From positions 33,048-97,047 of the forward strand of contig JAKQIY010000028.1 of NCBI GenBank assembly GCA_029561455.1: DNA of 64,000 nucleotides, read 5' to 3'. Under the pieces are notes generated by a model. It made no database searches. It worked only from the letters and a program-made list of their open reading frames with translations, and was not told the DNA's origin. Positions 26,744 through 37,530 of the stretch are shown here, piece by piece (position 1 is the first letter of the stretch; every line of letters begins with the position of its first letter). The position numbers and the translations under genes are program-made. The DNA comes from a bacterium (lineage in GTDB: Bacteria; Zhuqueibacterota; Zhuqueibacteria; Residuimicrobiales; Krinioviventaceae).

Positions 26744-27131
26744 TCTTGATCTCCTTTAGCAATAAACAGGTAAAATTTACCTCCAGTTGAAAACTTTATT
26801 ATGGTTGAATAAAACGATTATGAAAATGCAAAAAAATTAAGTATGTTTTTTAATTTAAATTTCAATTTTATTACTTTTTCAATTGTGAATTTTAAATGAT
26901 AACTCTATTTTTCAGAAATTTCTATGAGAATATCATATTTGTATTAAAAAAACAGCTGGTTTTCGAATATAATGGCCTGCATATCAAGGGATATTAGTTT
27001 TTTGCAGTTATTTTTCATTTTGCGAAATCTATGCCAGAAATCACATTTTTAAATAATATTCTTTTAAAAAACATAATTAAAAGCATATATAAACAATTAT
27101 TTAGTTAATTTTTTTAAAATTAAAATAATTA
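26744..27131. other. Gene-free AT-rich gap before the chemotaxis operon
   Basis: This is 388 nt of AT-rich sequence with many A and T runs. No ORF, RNA gene or repeat related to others in the window was recognised. It probably contains the promoter for the minus-strand operon starting at 26743. Confidence 0.5.
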
Positions 27132-30100
27132 TCAACAATTAATCTGCACTTCTTTTAATTGAACTTTAAGTGTATCTAGAAAACTATCTGTATTTATAGG
27201 TTTGGTAATAAAATCATTCATCCCGGCGTCAAAGCATTTTTGCTTATCTTCCGGCATTGCATGAGCTGTAAGCGCTACTATTGGAGTTTGACAATTAATT
27301 CCGTTGCTATTTCTTATTTGAATGGTCGTATCAATTCCATTTAATTCAGGCAAACCCAAATCCATTAATACCAATGAATACTTTTCACTTTGCAGTTTTA
27401 ATAAAGCTTCTTTGCCGTTGCACGCCCATTCGGTTTTCCACTTTTCTTCTTTTAACAACGTGGTGATGTATAACCGGTTAATTGCATCATCTTCTACAAC
27501 CAGAATTTTAATTTCTGATTGCGGTGCATCCATAATTTCATGGGCAGTTTTAATAAAAGGTGATTCACTAACAAATTCAGGTAACTTTGCCTTTACTGGC
27601 AATTTTACAGTAAAAGTACTCCCCTGGTTTACATGACTTTTAACTGTTATTGACCCCTCCATTAACTCGACCAGACCTTTGACAATCGACAATCCAAGTC
27701 CCGCACCCTGATGTGTTTTGGTATAAATATCTTCAACTTGTTTAAATGGTTCAAAAATTATCTCCAGTTTGTCACCGGCTATACCAATACCGGTATCCTG
27801 AACTGAAATTGAGATATTTTTTTTATGATGCTCCAAAACTACATTTATATAACCGGTCTTGGTAAATTTAATAGCATTATTAATCAGGTTTACTAAAATT
27901 TGCCCGATGCGTAATTTATCGCCATAGTAACAGGTATTCTCGTTGTCAACCTTGTAAGTCAAATTCAAACCTTTTTTAGTGGCATCCTGCTGCAGGATTT
28001 TTATAGTTTTGATTAAAAGTTCCGCCAGGTTGAAATTTTCATTATTCAGGGCAAGCTTCATCATATCGATGCGAGAAAAAACTAAAAGGTCTTCAATAAT
28101 TTGGAAAAGTTTTTCAGCAGAGAAATCCAGCATAGATAAATACTCTTTCTGGGTCTCATTCAGCTCTGTACCTGTAAGCAGGGTGGCCATACCCATAATT
28201 CCATTCAAAGGTGTGCGTAATTCATGGCTCATATTGGCCAGGAAATCACTTTTGGCTTTATTGGCAGATTCGGCTTGTTCTTTTGCTTTTATTAATTCAA
28301 TTTCTTTATTTTTTAATTCGGTTATATCCTGAACATTGGCAATAAAAGCATAGGGTATATTTTGATCATCTACTAGATTGGTTATATCAAGTATTACAGG
28401 AAATGTGGTACCATCTTTGCGTATGTGAAGCGATTCAAAAGTATAATGACCATACGATTTTACCATTTCAAAATACTGTTGTACATCAGATTTAAAATCA
28501 TCAGCATAGACAGCTTCGATTGGTTTTCCCACTAGCTCATTCTCATCATAACCATGCATTTTAGCATAAGCAGGATTAACCTGTTCAAATAATCTGCTAT
28601 GAATCGAGCTTATGGCAATTCCCCAGTTGGCAGTTTTAAAAATATGCGCCCATTTTTCAATATTGGCCTGAGCGTCTTTACGTTCTGTAATATCCTGAGC
28701 AAATCCGTAAATACGTATCAGTTCACCTTTATCATCTTGTTCAGGGCACCCCTGCACATGGATAATGCGCACAACATCATCGGAATACCGTAAAATTCTG
28801 AATTCAAGATCAAATGGCTCAAAGACATTCAGTATAGTATTCACTTGTTCTGTAAGATAGTCCTGATCCTCTACAAAAACTAATGACAACAAATCATCTG
28901 GATTAATTGGATGGTCGCTTTTTTGTAAATTGAAAATTTTGTATAATTGATCGGACCAAAATATTTGATTGCTTGTCCGATCCCAAACCCAACTGCCCAT
29001 ATTGGCTATTGTTTGGGCTTCTTCAAGCATTGTATAACTGTTCAATAAATCGATTTCGTATTGTTTTTTGATTTCCGCATGTTCTTCATCTGCCAAAGTT
29101 GATTTTAAATTTGGCGCAATATAATTCGCCAGGAATTCGAGTTTCTTTTGTTCTTCCTCATTATACCCCTCCGGGCGGTTTGCAACCGCAATTTGACCTA
29201 AAAGTTCATTGTGATACAATAGGGGCACAACCAAAAAATTTGATAGTTTTAAATGGTTTTCCGGTAAAATGACCGCTTTATTTTCATAGAATGATAGCTT
29301 TTCCCTGAGAGACCGTCCTATTAAACCAGGCCATTTCTCTTTTTTCAACACAAATTCGGTGGGCTGTACTGAAAATTCATCCTTGTCGCTTCCTGCAAAT
29401 CCAACCAAATCCCCATCTGAATTAATATAACCAAAATACCCGATTTTACAGTTCATGTATTCCAGAATGACATGCAATAACTGGAAATAAAGTTCATTAC
29501 CGGATTTATTTAAAAACTGGTTGGCGATTAAATTCAAAGCGCCAAGTTCTTTTTCCGATTTTATTAAAGCCAGTTCTGCCGTTTTTCTCTCGGTAATATC
29601 TATAACAATACTTTGATAACAAGAAACCCGTGAGGTGCTATCTTTAAATTCCACAGTTCGCACATCAACCCAAAATAATTTTCCTCCCTTGCCAATTATT
29701 CGATATTCCTGGTTAAATGAAAATTGACCGGTTTGGTGATAATATTTTATTTCATTTTCAACTCTTTTTAAATCTTCCAGTTTTATGATTGCTTTTAATG
29801 AAATTTTACCTGACTGAAAATCGGCTACAGAAACGCCAAATATATTTTCAACATTTTCAGAAACATAAATTACCGGCCAGTTTTCTTCATCTTTCCATTG
29901 AAAAAGAACAACCGGACTTTTTTCCATAATCAGAACGGCTTTGGCTAATTGCTCCAGGGTTAAATTTTGTTCCAGTTCGACATAAATTTTTTGTAATGCA
30001 AAAGCAATATCATCGGCCATTTCAATAAATAATTTCTGTTCCTCTTCGTTATCAGTGAATTCGGCAGGAATTGTAACCCCGAACAGCCCCAATAGCTGAT

Positions 30101-31211
30101 TATCATACTCCAGCTTGCAAATATAACTTCCCTTGTGAAATGCCAACTTGCCTAAAACACATTCACCACAATCAACACAGGGTTTGACAATCAGCATTTT
30201 GTCCGTCGTATATAATAATTTTTGGGCGCAAAAAATTAAGCCGCTACGCCCGGTTTTTTTTATTAAATTCAAATTCTCATTATCAAAACCGGATTCAGCA
30301 GCTAGCCATACCTTATTTTGTGAGTCTAGCAAGGCTATCCATGAATAAAAATACCCGCGGTTTTGTACCAGGGATAAACATACTTTATTGATCAGCTCCT
30401 TTGGGTCTTCAATATGGGTTATTAACTGATTAACATTGCGAATGGATTGCAGAACCTTGTTTAAATGCTCTATGCGTGTTTGCGCCTTTTTTCGTTCGGT
30501 GGTTACCTGGAAAAATACGGAAATTCCATTATCAAAGGGATAGACACGAACTTCATACCAGTTCACATAGGGTTCCACGCCGAAATAGGTTTCAAAATTT
30601 ATAAATTTTTTGGTTTTCAGGGCATTAGTATAATTTTCTTCAAAAATCGAACCGGCGGCTTCCGGGAAAACCTTGAACAGGTTTTGCCCGACTACCTCTT
30701 CACTATTCCGATGTAATAATTTTTCCGCAGCAGAGTTGAAGAAAGTAACAACCAGGTTCTCATCAAGCACAAACAATCCATCACTGATACTGGCCAGAAT
30801 ACTATTTATTTGATCTTTGTTTTTAATTAAAGCAGTTTCAGAATCCTTTCGGTTTTTTATGTTACGAACCAGAGAACATATAGTATCTTTATCATCCATA
30901 GAGAATAAACGGGCATTGACTTCAACAGGAATTGGTTCGCCGGCTTTGGTATAGTGAACCAGTTCAAATGTAATTGCATTGTCAGTTTTTAACTTTTTAA
31001 TTATTTGGGGAATGATTATTTTAAAACTGTCATCACACAACTGATCGGGCCTCATATTCAGTAATTCCGCTCGGGTATAGCCTAAACGCTGACAGGCGGT
31101 TGTATTAACATCAATGAATTTCCCAGGCAACCCATTTTCCAAAAGCTGAAATATAAAAATTGCATCATTGCTCATATTAAAAAATAGTTGGTATTTATCC
31201 TGATAACTCAT
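27132..31211 (-). CDS. Multi-PAS/GAF hybrid histidine kinase
   Basis: This is a 1359-residue cytoplasmic hybrid kinase. In order it has PAS (5-125), PAS (130-240), GAF (250-415), PAS (425-545), GAF (550-700), PAS (720-850), PAS (860-980), HisKA with intact SHELRTPLNG (about residue 996), HATPase (N box NLINNAIKFT, G1 DTGIGIA, G2 GAGLGLS) and a C-terminal receiver with VVEDDAIN and LVLMDLGLPELNG. The first GAF contains PCVDCGECVLG, a cysteine cluster suggesting metal, Fe-S or redox sensing. No membrane segments are present. AAAGGA precedes the ATG. It likely feeds the small response regulators around it. Confidence 0.93.
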   Translation of the reverse strand: MSYQDKYQLFFNMSNDAIFIFQLLENGLPGKFIDVNTTACQRLGYTRAELLNMRPDQLCDDSFKIIIPQIIKKLKTDNAITFELVHYTKAGEPIPVEVNARLFSMDDKDTICSLVRNIKNRKDSETALIKNKDQINSILASISDGLFVLDENLVVTFFNSAAEKLLHRNSEEVVGQNLFKVFPEAAGSIFEENYTNALKTKKFINFETYFGVEPYVNWYEVRVYPFDNGISVFFQVTTERKKAQTRIEHLNKVLQSIRNVNQLITHIEDPKELINKVCLSLVQNRGYFYSWIALLDSQNKVWLAAESGFDNENLNLIKKTGRSGLIFCAQKLLYTTDKMLIVKPCVDCGECVLGKLAFHKGSYICKLEYDNQLLGLFGVTIPAEFTDNEEEQKLFIEMADDIAFALQKIYVELEQNLTLEQLAKAVLIMEKSPVVLFQWKDEENWPVIYVSENVENIFGVSVADFQSGKISLKAIIKLEDLKRVENEIKYYHQTGQFSFNQEYRIIGKGGKLFWVDVRTVEFKDSTSRVSCYQSIVIDITERKTAELALIKSEKELGALNLIANQFLNKSGNELYFQLLHVILEYMNCKIGYFGYINSDGDLVGFAGSDKDEFSVQPTEFVLKKEKWPGLIGRSLREKLSFYENKAVILPENHLKLSNFLVVPLLYHNELLGQIAVANRPEGYNEEEQKKLEFLANYIAPNLKSTLADEEHAEIKKQYEIDLLNSYTMLEEAQTIANMGSWVWDRTSNQIFWSDQLYKIFNLQKSDHPINPDDLLSLVFVEDQDYLTEQVNTILNVFEPFDLEFRILRYSDDVVRIIHVQGCPEQDDKGELIRIYGFAQDITERKDAQANIEKWAHIFKTANWGIAISSIHSRLFEQVNPAYAKMHGYDENELVGKPIEAVYADDFKSDVQQYFEMVKSYGHYTFESLHIRKDGTTFPVILDITNLVDDQNIPYAFIANVQDITELKNKEIELIKAKEQAESANKAKSDFLANMSHELRTPLNGIMGMATLLTGTELNETQKEYLSMLDFSAEKLFQIIEDLLVFSRIDMMKLALNNENFNLAELLIKTIKILQQDATKKGLNLTYKVDNENTCYYGDKLRIGQILVNLINNAIKFTKTGYINVVLEHHKKNISISVQDTGIGIAGDKLEIIFEPFKQVEDIYTKTHQGAGLGLSIVKGLVELMEGSITVKSHVNQGSTFTVKLPVKAKLPEFVSESPFIKTAHEIMDAPQSEIKILVVEDDAINRLYITTLLKEEKWKTEWACNGKEALLKLQSEKYSLVLMDLGLPELNGIDTTIQIRNSNGINCQTPIVALTAHAMPEDKQKCFDAGMNDFITKPINTDSFLDTLKVQLKEVQINC

Positions 31212-31302
31212 ATCTATAATCCTTTAAAGGGACAAAGTATTATTACTGCTAAAAAAATATATGCCGGGGTAAAAATCCATTTCTAGCTTGTTTAAAGTTT
31301 TA

Positions 31303-31716
31303 TTATTCCTTAAATTTATTATGAATAATGCCCGGTATTGCCTGATCGGCTTGTTGCTGAATCGACAACTTTTGAATAATTTCGGTAATTTTGAAAAATT
31401 CATGGGACTTGGTTAGAAAATAATCAACACGGAATTGCCAGGCTTGCTTTTTATATTGGTCCAGATAATCATCAACAAATACTATCAAGACCAGAGTTGA
31501 ATAGTATTTCCGTATTTTTGATAATACTCTTGTAATGTTATTTGAAAATAAATCGCTATCTATAATGAGCACATCAGGATTAGTAGCCTGAATAAGCTCG
31601 ATTATGTAATTAACATTACTGGATATACCGACGAGATATACTCCTGCTATTTCCGTCAGCATTTCCTGGAGACGTTGTTGGATTACAGGTGATTTTTCAG
31701 CAATAAAAATTCTCAT
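31303..31716 (-). CDS. Receiver-like protein with incomplete acidic pocket
   Basis: This 137-residue CheY-fold protein begins MRIFIAEKSPVIQQRL, where receivers normally have two acidic residues; only Glu remains. The phosphoacceptor-like Asp is present in VLIIDSDLF (about residue 53), and Lys in DYFLTKSHEF. The Thr position reads VFVDD. Phosphorylation may be weak or absent. It lies alone between the hybrid kinase and the NarL-type regulator, on the same strand. Confidence 0.8.
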   Translation of the reverse strand: MRIFIAEKSPVIQQRLQEMLTEIAGVYLVGISSNVNYIIELIQATNPDVLIIDSDLFSNNITRVLSKIRKYYSTLVLIVFVDDYLDQYKKQAWQFRVDYFLTKSHEFFKITEIIQKLSIQQQADQAIPGIIHNKFKE

Positions 31717-31945
31717 GGCTCAAGATTAAATGGTTAATAATTTTGTTGAAATATAACTTACAAAACCTTTATTGTAAAACTTGTTCTCAACGTGAAAAAA
31801 CTTGCCTAATATGGCAATCGGAGAAACACAAATTATTCTAATAATATTATTTTAAAAATAATATCGGTGAATGGCTGATTTAATTGTAGGCAGTAATTAC
31901 AAGATCGTGTAGGATATTGTCTCACAAATATAGGGGCAGGAATAA

Positions 31946-32578
31946 TTAATCGAGTAATTTATTGGTTATCGCATATTGGGTTATATCGGCATTTTTATTC
32001 ATTCGCATTTTCTGTAAAATCCTGGCGCGATAGGTGCTGATCGTTTTTACACTGAGATGTAGCTCCTGGGCAATTTCGGAAACTGTTTTGCTGGCTGCCA
32101 GCATTTTCATAACCTGAAATTCCCGGTCGGACAAGGTCTGATGAGGCAGGCTGTTGTCTTTTGTACCAATATAACAGGCCAGTTTCTCCGCCAAAGATGC
32201 GCTTAAATATTTACCCCCTGATGAAATTTTTTGCAAAGCCCGAATTAATTCTTCCGGGGCGCTTTCTTTGGTGAGATAGCCGGAAGCGCCGCCTTTAAAA
32301 GCTCGAAATGCAAACTGTTCTTCCGGGAACATGGTCAGGATCAGTACCGAAATATCCGGATAATCATTTCTAACTTGTTTTAATATTTCCAGGCCGTTAA
32401 TACCGGGCAAATTAATATCCAATAATAAAATATCAACCGGTGTTTTAGCCAGAATTTCATAAACTTCACTAGCACGGCCTGCTTCACCAACAACTAGTAT
32501 TCCCCCGGCTTCTGAAATTATTTGAATTAAACCTCTACGGACAATTGCATGATCATCGGCGACAAGTAATTTTAACAT
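31946..32578 (-). CDS. NarL/FixJ-family response regulator
   Basis: This 210-residue transcription factor has a receiver (residues 1-120; VADDHAIVRRG, Asp in ILLLDINLPGING, Thr in VLILTMFPE, Lys in YLTKESAPEE) and a LuxR-type HTH (about residues 145-205; LSDREFQVMKMLAASKTVSE, then LHLSVKTISTYRARIL). It directly follows a NarX-type kinase gene on the same strand, which is its probable partner. Targets are unknown. The frame ends 17 nt after the position of a short palindromic AT-rich stretch with no clear terminator. Confidence 0.95.
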   Translation of the reverse strand: MLKLLVADDHAIVRRGLIQIISEAGGILVVGEAGRASEVYEILAKTPVDILLLDINLPGINGLEILKQVRNDYPDISVLILTMFPEEQFAFRAFKGGASGYLTKESAPEELIRALQKISSGGKYLSASLAEKLACYIGTKDNSLPHQTLSDREFQVMKMLAASKTVSEIAQELHLSVKTISTYRARILQKMRMNKNADITQYAITNKLLD

Positions 32579-32739
32579 ACTATTCTTTACTAATTGTGAT
32601 CCATTTAAATTAAAGCGATTGAAAATTAAAATGTATTTCTTGAGTATTTTGATAATTGCATAATTAAAATTAATACATTTTTAAAACAAAAATATTAACA
32701 ATTTATTTCAATAGTGCTTTATTTTTAACTGCATATCTA

Positions 32740-35700
32740 TTATAGAGGTATGGTGATAGTTACTATTGTGCCATATTTGGATTTACCGTAAATCTCGACA
32801 TTGCCATTATATGGCAACACCCGCTCGCGCATTCCCAGCAGACCTAATGAAGTTGAATCGGCTATTTCCTGTTTTGTAATTCCCTTGCCATTGTCTCGGA
32901 TGATTAAATTCAACACATTATTCTTTACAGAGTATTGGATATCGACCCTGGTTGCGTTTGCATGTCTTATTACGTTTGTTATTGTCTCCTGAAATATTCT
33001 GAACAAAGCTGTTGCTTTATCGGATTGCACGGGGACTAATTCGTGCGAAATCCGAAAATTGAACTTGATACCGGTTCGTTTTTCATATTCCAGAGCCTGC
33101 CATTCAATTGCTGATGCCAGACCAATATTATCGAGCAATCCTGGCCGCAATGCTTGTGATATTGTTTTAACGCTATCAATCGTTTTATCTACCAACGCAA
33201 TCATATCATTGCATTTATCATTGAGATAATCATCATTCCCGGGCATTCTTTTCTTGATACTAAACATATCTATTTTCAAAGCCGTCAATGATTGCCCCAG
33301 TTCATCATGTATTTCACGTGCAATTCTTTTTCTCTCCGATTCCACAATAATTTGAGAATTCAGGTACAAGTCTCTTAATTCTTTCCGGGAATTGAATAAT
33401 AAAAGTTCCGCATTCTTTTGTTCTGAGGTATCGATTATACAGTACATCATTGCGGGTTTATTTTTATAAGGAATGGCTGTGCTTAGAATTTTTAACCATC
33501 GCTCAGTATTATTGCCGGTTATAATTTTAAATTCAAAATTATCAATTATCAAATCAGTATTGTCATTGTTTTTTCTAATGAGTCGCGTGCTTTTTTTAAA
33601 TACCTCCGGCAGTACCAGTTTTTCGACATAGTCAAAAGAACTGCTATTTAAATCATCACGGCTCAGATCCAGCAACTGGGCAGTTGTTTTATTGGCATAC
33701 ATGATGGATTTTTTTTGTACTATCATTATTCCCATTGGTGAAAGTTCGGCCAGATTACGAAACTTTTGCTCCGATTCTCTGAGTAACTGCTCCGCTCGTT
33801 TTTTTTCGGTTATATCAATGGACACGGCCAGTAAATTAAGCGGTTGTTTTTTTTCATTGTAAATCACAATTGCTGAAAAAAGTATATCGAGGATCGTTCG
33901 GCGTTTGGTAATATATTGCAGGGGAATATCATAATTACAGCCGCTTTTCAGCAAATTCGGTAAATCAATATTAATAACAACATCTTGCCATTCAGGATTA
34001 ATAAATTCGACCCATTTACGGCCCAGCACTTCATCACGGGTGTAACCCATTGTTTTTAACCAGTGGTCGCTTACTGATAATATGCGCATTTCAAAATCGA
34101 CAAAGTGCATCATAACCGGAGTTTGTTCCACAATTCTGCGCAGTTGTTCCTCACTCTGCCGCAGCCGGATGTCCGCTTCTTTACGTAGTGTAATATCAAT
34201 GCCAAACTCTAAAACATAATCTTCACTCCACTCGCCGGCCGGATAAAAAGAATTTGCTACCAGGTAATACTTACCGCCAGGGCTTTGCCATTCTCTTTCC
34301 AAATTTTCTTTTGTTTTAAAAACTGTTTTCACAGAACAATTATCACATGGAGCAATGGATTTACAAAAGATCTGGTAACATTTTTTATTTTCATAATTAC
34401 CAAATAGATTCATGAATACTTTATTGGCAAAGACAATTCCAAACTCGGAATTAAAAAGGCAGACATAACCGGGTAATTGTTCAAAAATCTCATAAATTCT
34501 TTTTCTCTGTAATTCCAATTCCCGCTCCAGTTTATTCCGTAAAGTTACATCCCGGCCAATGGCAAGAAATGCCGGCTCGTTGTTATAAGTAATGGGAACA
34601 GATAATGATTCAATAACCTTTTGTGAACCGTCGGCTCCATTATAGTATATCTCTGCTAGTGGATTGCTATCCCCATTTTCAAGGTTTTTAATTCTTTGCT
34701 GTAAAATTTCAAGTGATGAATTGTCAATCCCATCTGTTACAGATTTTCCAATAATCTCTTGAGGATCATTGTAACCAAGTAATTTGGCTCCGGCAGGATT
34801 ACAAAAGACATATTGACCATTCTGAAATACTAAAACAGAATTAGGCGAAGCGTTAACAAGAGCGCGATATCGTTCCTCACTTTGTTGAAGTGCTGTGTGA
34901 GTTTTTTTTAATTCACTCACTTCCCGGCAGGTGAATAACAGGCGTCCGGCTCCAATTTGAACATGTTTAATATTAACAAGTATTGTATGTTCCCGGCGGT
35001 ATTTATCATATATAGTGAATTCGATATTTTTTTGTTCCTGCTCCTCATTAATCAGTCTTGTAAAATTTAAATTCTCCGGGAACAGGAATTTAATATTATG
35101 CAATTCCTCCACTTCTGTCATTGTATATCCAAAAATTTCATCAACATTTTGACAGACAAAGGTAAACAAGCCGGCGGCATCGGTGACAAAAACTGCATCG
35201 GAAATATTATTCAGAATATTACGATACAATTCTTTAGTATAATCCAAAGTTCTATTTATTTTTACCCGTTCTGTTACATCTTCAAAATTGACCGCAAATT
35301 GCCCGGGTACTGGACAATAGACACTCCCCTCAAAGAATTTATCATTATGCTCTGAATATTGCTCATAAGCAACTGATTTCCCGGTAAGAGCTACTGTACT
35401 AAAAATATTAAGCCATTTTTTAAATTCTTCGGGCGGCAACATGGAACCGATAGGTTTACCCAACACATCCTCTTTTTTAATTCCCAGCAGATGCTCGCTG
35501 GCCGGATTCATATCAAGAGTTACATAGTCAACAGGAACGCCCTTTTCATCCAGGATAATTTGTTGCAAAGTGCATCCGAATTTCATTTCCGAAAATAATT
35601 TGTGGTATTTCTTTTCACTTGATAAAAGTTTTTCTTCATTTTGTTTCAGTTTAGTAATGTCCTGGATTATACCAGTAACAGATAAAACATTCCCAAAATC

Positions 35701-37425
35701 ATCAGTCACCTTTTCGGATTCGTTATGCAGCCAGCAAATGACACCATCTGTTTTAATTATTCGAAAATCAAGTTGAAAGGGTTCATAATAATTTCGAATA
35801 TTATACATTGCCCGATCCCACAAATCCTTGTCATCCGGGTGGATCCTGGTTTGGGAAAAAACCTGGTAAGGGTCACGGGTCTCAACATCCAGAATTTTAT
35901 ATATTTGTTCCGACCAGGTTACTTTACCGGTTTGAACATTCCATTCCCAATTTCCAATTAAAGCTAATTCCTGGGCTTTACGGAGTTGTTTTTCACTGTG
36001 CAGCAGTTCCATTTCCTTTTGATGCAGTTCGGTGACATCGGTAACGATCCCGGTCCAGTGTTTTTCCAGGTTGGTACAAGAGGTCAAAACAGCATCGAGA
36101 CGCAGCCAGCGCGATATTTCTTTTTTATTTTTTTGAAATTGAAGATGTAAAGTATTAGTAGCGCCTTTGACATGTTTTGCACCAAACTGACTACTGATTT
36201 CTTGCAGGTTCGGCTCAGTAATGCATTGAAATATGGTGTTGGCATCACGAGCTGCATCGGTAGTTTCAATTTGCAAATCTCTGATTAACTGTCCCTGCAA
36301 AAATGGAAAACTTTTGGTTCCATCATTACGAGTTATGAATTGAAATAGTGCACCGGGAACTGTTTGCGCCAGGTGGTGTAAATATTTTTGCTGTATATCC
36401 AGTTGCTTTAATATGAGCTTTCGCTCTTTAATCTCTTTATTCAGTAATTCATTTTTCCGGGTTAAATCTCTGGTTCTCTCTTTTACGCGGTTTTCAAGTT
36501 GCTGTTTCTGAAACTGAACTTTTTCACGGATAATAATGTTCTCTATAGCCGCACCCATATGCATGCTAATAAGTTCCAATACTTGCACTAATTCCAAGGG
36601 AAGCCGGTTTTCCCTGGTATCGGCAATGTGGATCAAACCGATAATCTTGTTATTTACTTTTATTGGAATCAAGGCAACCGACTCGTATCCATATTGATTA
36701 CAAATATTTCTGGTAGCGCCTTTTTCTTCTTCAGAAACAGTCTTTAAAAAACAAGTTGTTGCATTCATAAAAAAAGATCCATAGTCTGTATAAAATGGCA
36801 ATTCCGGATCACAATCGCCCCGAATTACATTAATACACATGCATTGATCTTTGATGATTGATAATGGGCTTTCCTTTTGATAGAATGATTGTGGAAACCC
36901 GGAATAATATTCATAAGGTATAGTCAAATCATCTTTTAATAATCGAATAGCGACGGCCTGGCAACGACAAAACTTTTTAATTTCATTAACATACAATTTC
37001 AAAAAAACCGGCATTGTCATAGATTTATTGGCAATGGCAATTAATTTATAAACAAAATCAAGTTGACCTGCAATGATTGGTTCTGGCGACGCAGGGTAAA
37101 GATAAACGATGATCCATTCCCCACTATTTTCGGTTATTCTGCGCAATACAATTTCCAGCACAATTTCTTTATCCGGTTTGTTAATTACAATGTACGGAAT
37201 CACAAATTCGGATTGTGTTTTTAATTTATTCAAAGCATGTTTAATTTTTACAGCATTACTCCTTGAAAATAGAGTTATAAAATTTTGTGATTCCAGCTTA
37301 TCAGGCGGTTCATCAAATATTACACTACTTTGATAATTTACATAACGAATAGTGCCATTTCTATGTAATACTAGTACACCTTCGCGGGCCTGGTCTAGCG
37401 TTTTTAATAACAGATCACTTGTCAT
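32740..37425 (-). CDS. Giant PAS/GAF sensor kinase of the NarX (HisKA_3) type
   Basis: This 1561-residue soluble kinase has an N-terminal PAS (5-115), a Cys-rich GAF (about 120-300, with CMCINVIRGDCD and other cysteines), a coiled coil (300-345), then about seven PAS modules (345-1350). The HisKA_3 dimerisation domain has AREIHDELGQSL (His about residue 1374), and a HATPase completes it (NVIRHANAT, DNGKGI, LGLLGMRERV). No membrane segment is seen. HisKA_3 kinases phosphorylate NarL-type regulators, and one is encoded next. Its upstream region holds the inverted 26-bp repeat at 37531-37556. Confidence 0.94.
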   Translation of the reverse strand: MTSDLLLKTLDQAREGVLVLHRNGTIRYVNYQSSVIFDEPPDKLESQNFITLFSRSNAVKIKHALNKLKTQSEFVIPYIVINKPDKEIVLEIVLRRITENSGEWIIVYLYPASPEPIIAGQLDFVYKLIAIANKSMTMPVFLKLYVNEIKKFCRCQAVAIRLLKDDLTIPYEYYSGFPQSFYQKESPLSIIKDQCMCINVIRGDCDPELPFYTDYGSFFMNATTCFLKTVSEEEKGATRNICNQYGYESVALIPIKVNNKIIGLIHIADTRENRLPLELVQVLELISMHMGAAIENIIIREKVQFQKQQLENRVKERTRDLTRKNELLNKEIKERKLILKQLDIQQKYLHHLAQTVPGALFQFITRNDGTKSFPFLQGQLIRDLQIETTDAARDANTIFQCITEPNLQEISSQFGAKHVKGATNTLHLQFQKNKKEISRWLRLDAVLTSCTNLEKHWTGIVTDVTELHQKEMELLHSEKQLRKAQELALIGNWEWNVQTGKVTWSEQIYKILDVETRDPYQVFSQTRIHPDDKDLWDRAMYNIRNYYEPFQLDFRIIKTDGVICWLHNESEKVTDDFGNVLSVTGIIQDITKLKQNEEKLLSSEKKYHKLFSEMKFGCTLQQIILDEKGVPVDYVTLDMNPASEHLLGIKKEDVLGKPIGSMLPPEEFKKWLNIFSTVALTGKSVAYEQYSEHNDKFFEGSVYCPVPGQFAVNFEDVTERVKINRTLDYTKELYRNILNNISDAVFVTDAAGLFTFVCQNVDEIFGYTMTEVEELHNIKFLFPENLNFTRLINEEQEQKNIEFTIYDKYRREHTILVNIKHVQIGAGRLLFTCREVSELKKTHTALQQSEERYRALVNASPNSVLVFQNGQYVFCNPAGAKLLGYNDPQEIIGKSVTDGIDNSSLEILQQRIKNLENGDSNPLAEIYYNGADGSQKVIESLSVPITYNNEPAFLAIGRDVTLRNKLERELELQRKRIYEIFEQLPGYVCLFNSEFGIVFANKVFMNLFGNYENKKCYQIFCKSIAPCDNCSVKTVFKTKENLEREWQSPGGKYYLVANSFYPAGEWSEDYVLEFGIDITLRKEADIRLRQSEEQLRRIVEQTPVMMHFVDFEMRILSVSDHWLKTMGYTRDEVLGRKWVEFINPEWQDVVINIDLPNLLKSGCNYDIPLQYITKRRTILDILFSAIVIYNEKKQPLNLLAVSIDITEKKRAEQLLRESEQKFRNLAELSPMGIMIVQKKSIMYANKTTAQLLDLSRDDLNSSSFDYVEKLVLPEVFKKSTRLIRKNNDNTDLIIDNFEFKIITGNNTERWLKILSTAIPYKNKPAMMYCIIDTSEQKNAELLLFNSRKELRDLYLNSQIIVESERKRIAREIHDELGQSLTALKIDMFSIKKRMPGNDDYLNDKCNDMIALVDKTIDSVKTISQALRPGLLDNIGLASAIEWQALEYEKRTGIKFNFRISHELVPVQSDKATALFRIFQETITNVIRHANATRVDIQYSVKNNVLNLIIRDNGKGITKQEIADSTSLGLLGMRERVLPYNGNVEIYGKSKYGTIVTITIPL

Positions 37426-37530
37426 AATTTTCTCTGAAAAAATTTTAGCTATTTTACCGGATATTTTCTGTTTATACCCTAAACAGTACCAATCTTTAAA
37501 TTAAAGAATGGAATACATTATATAATAATT

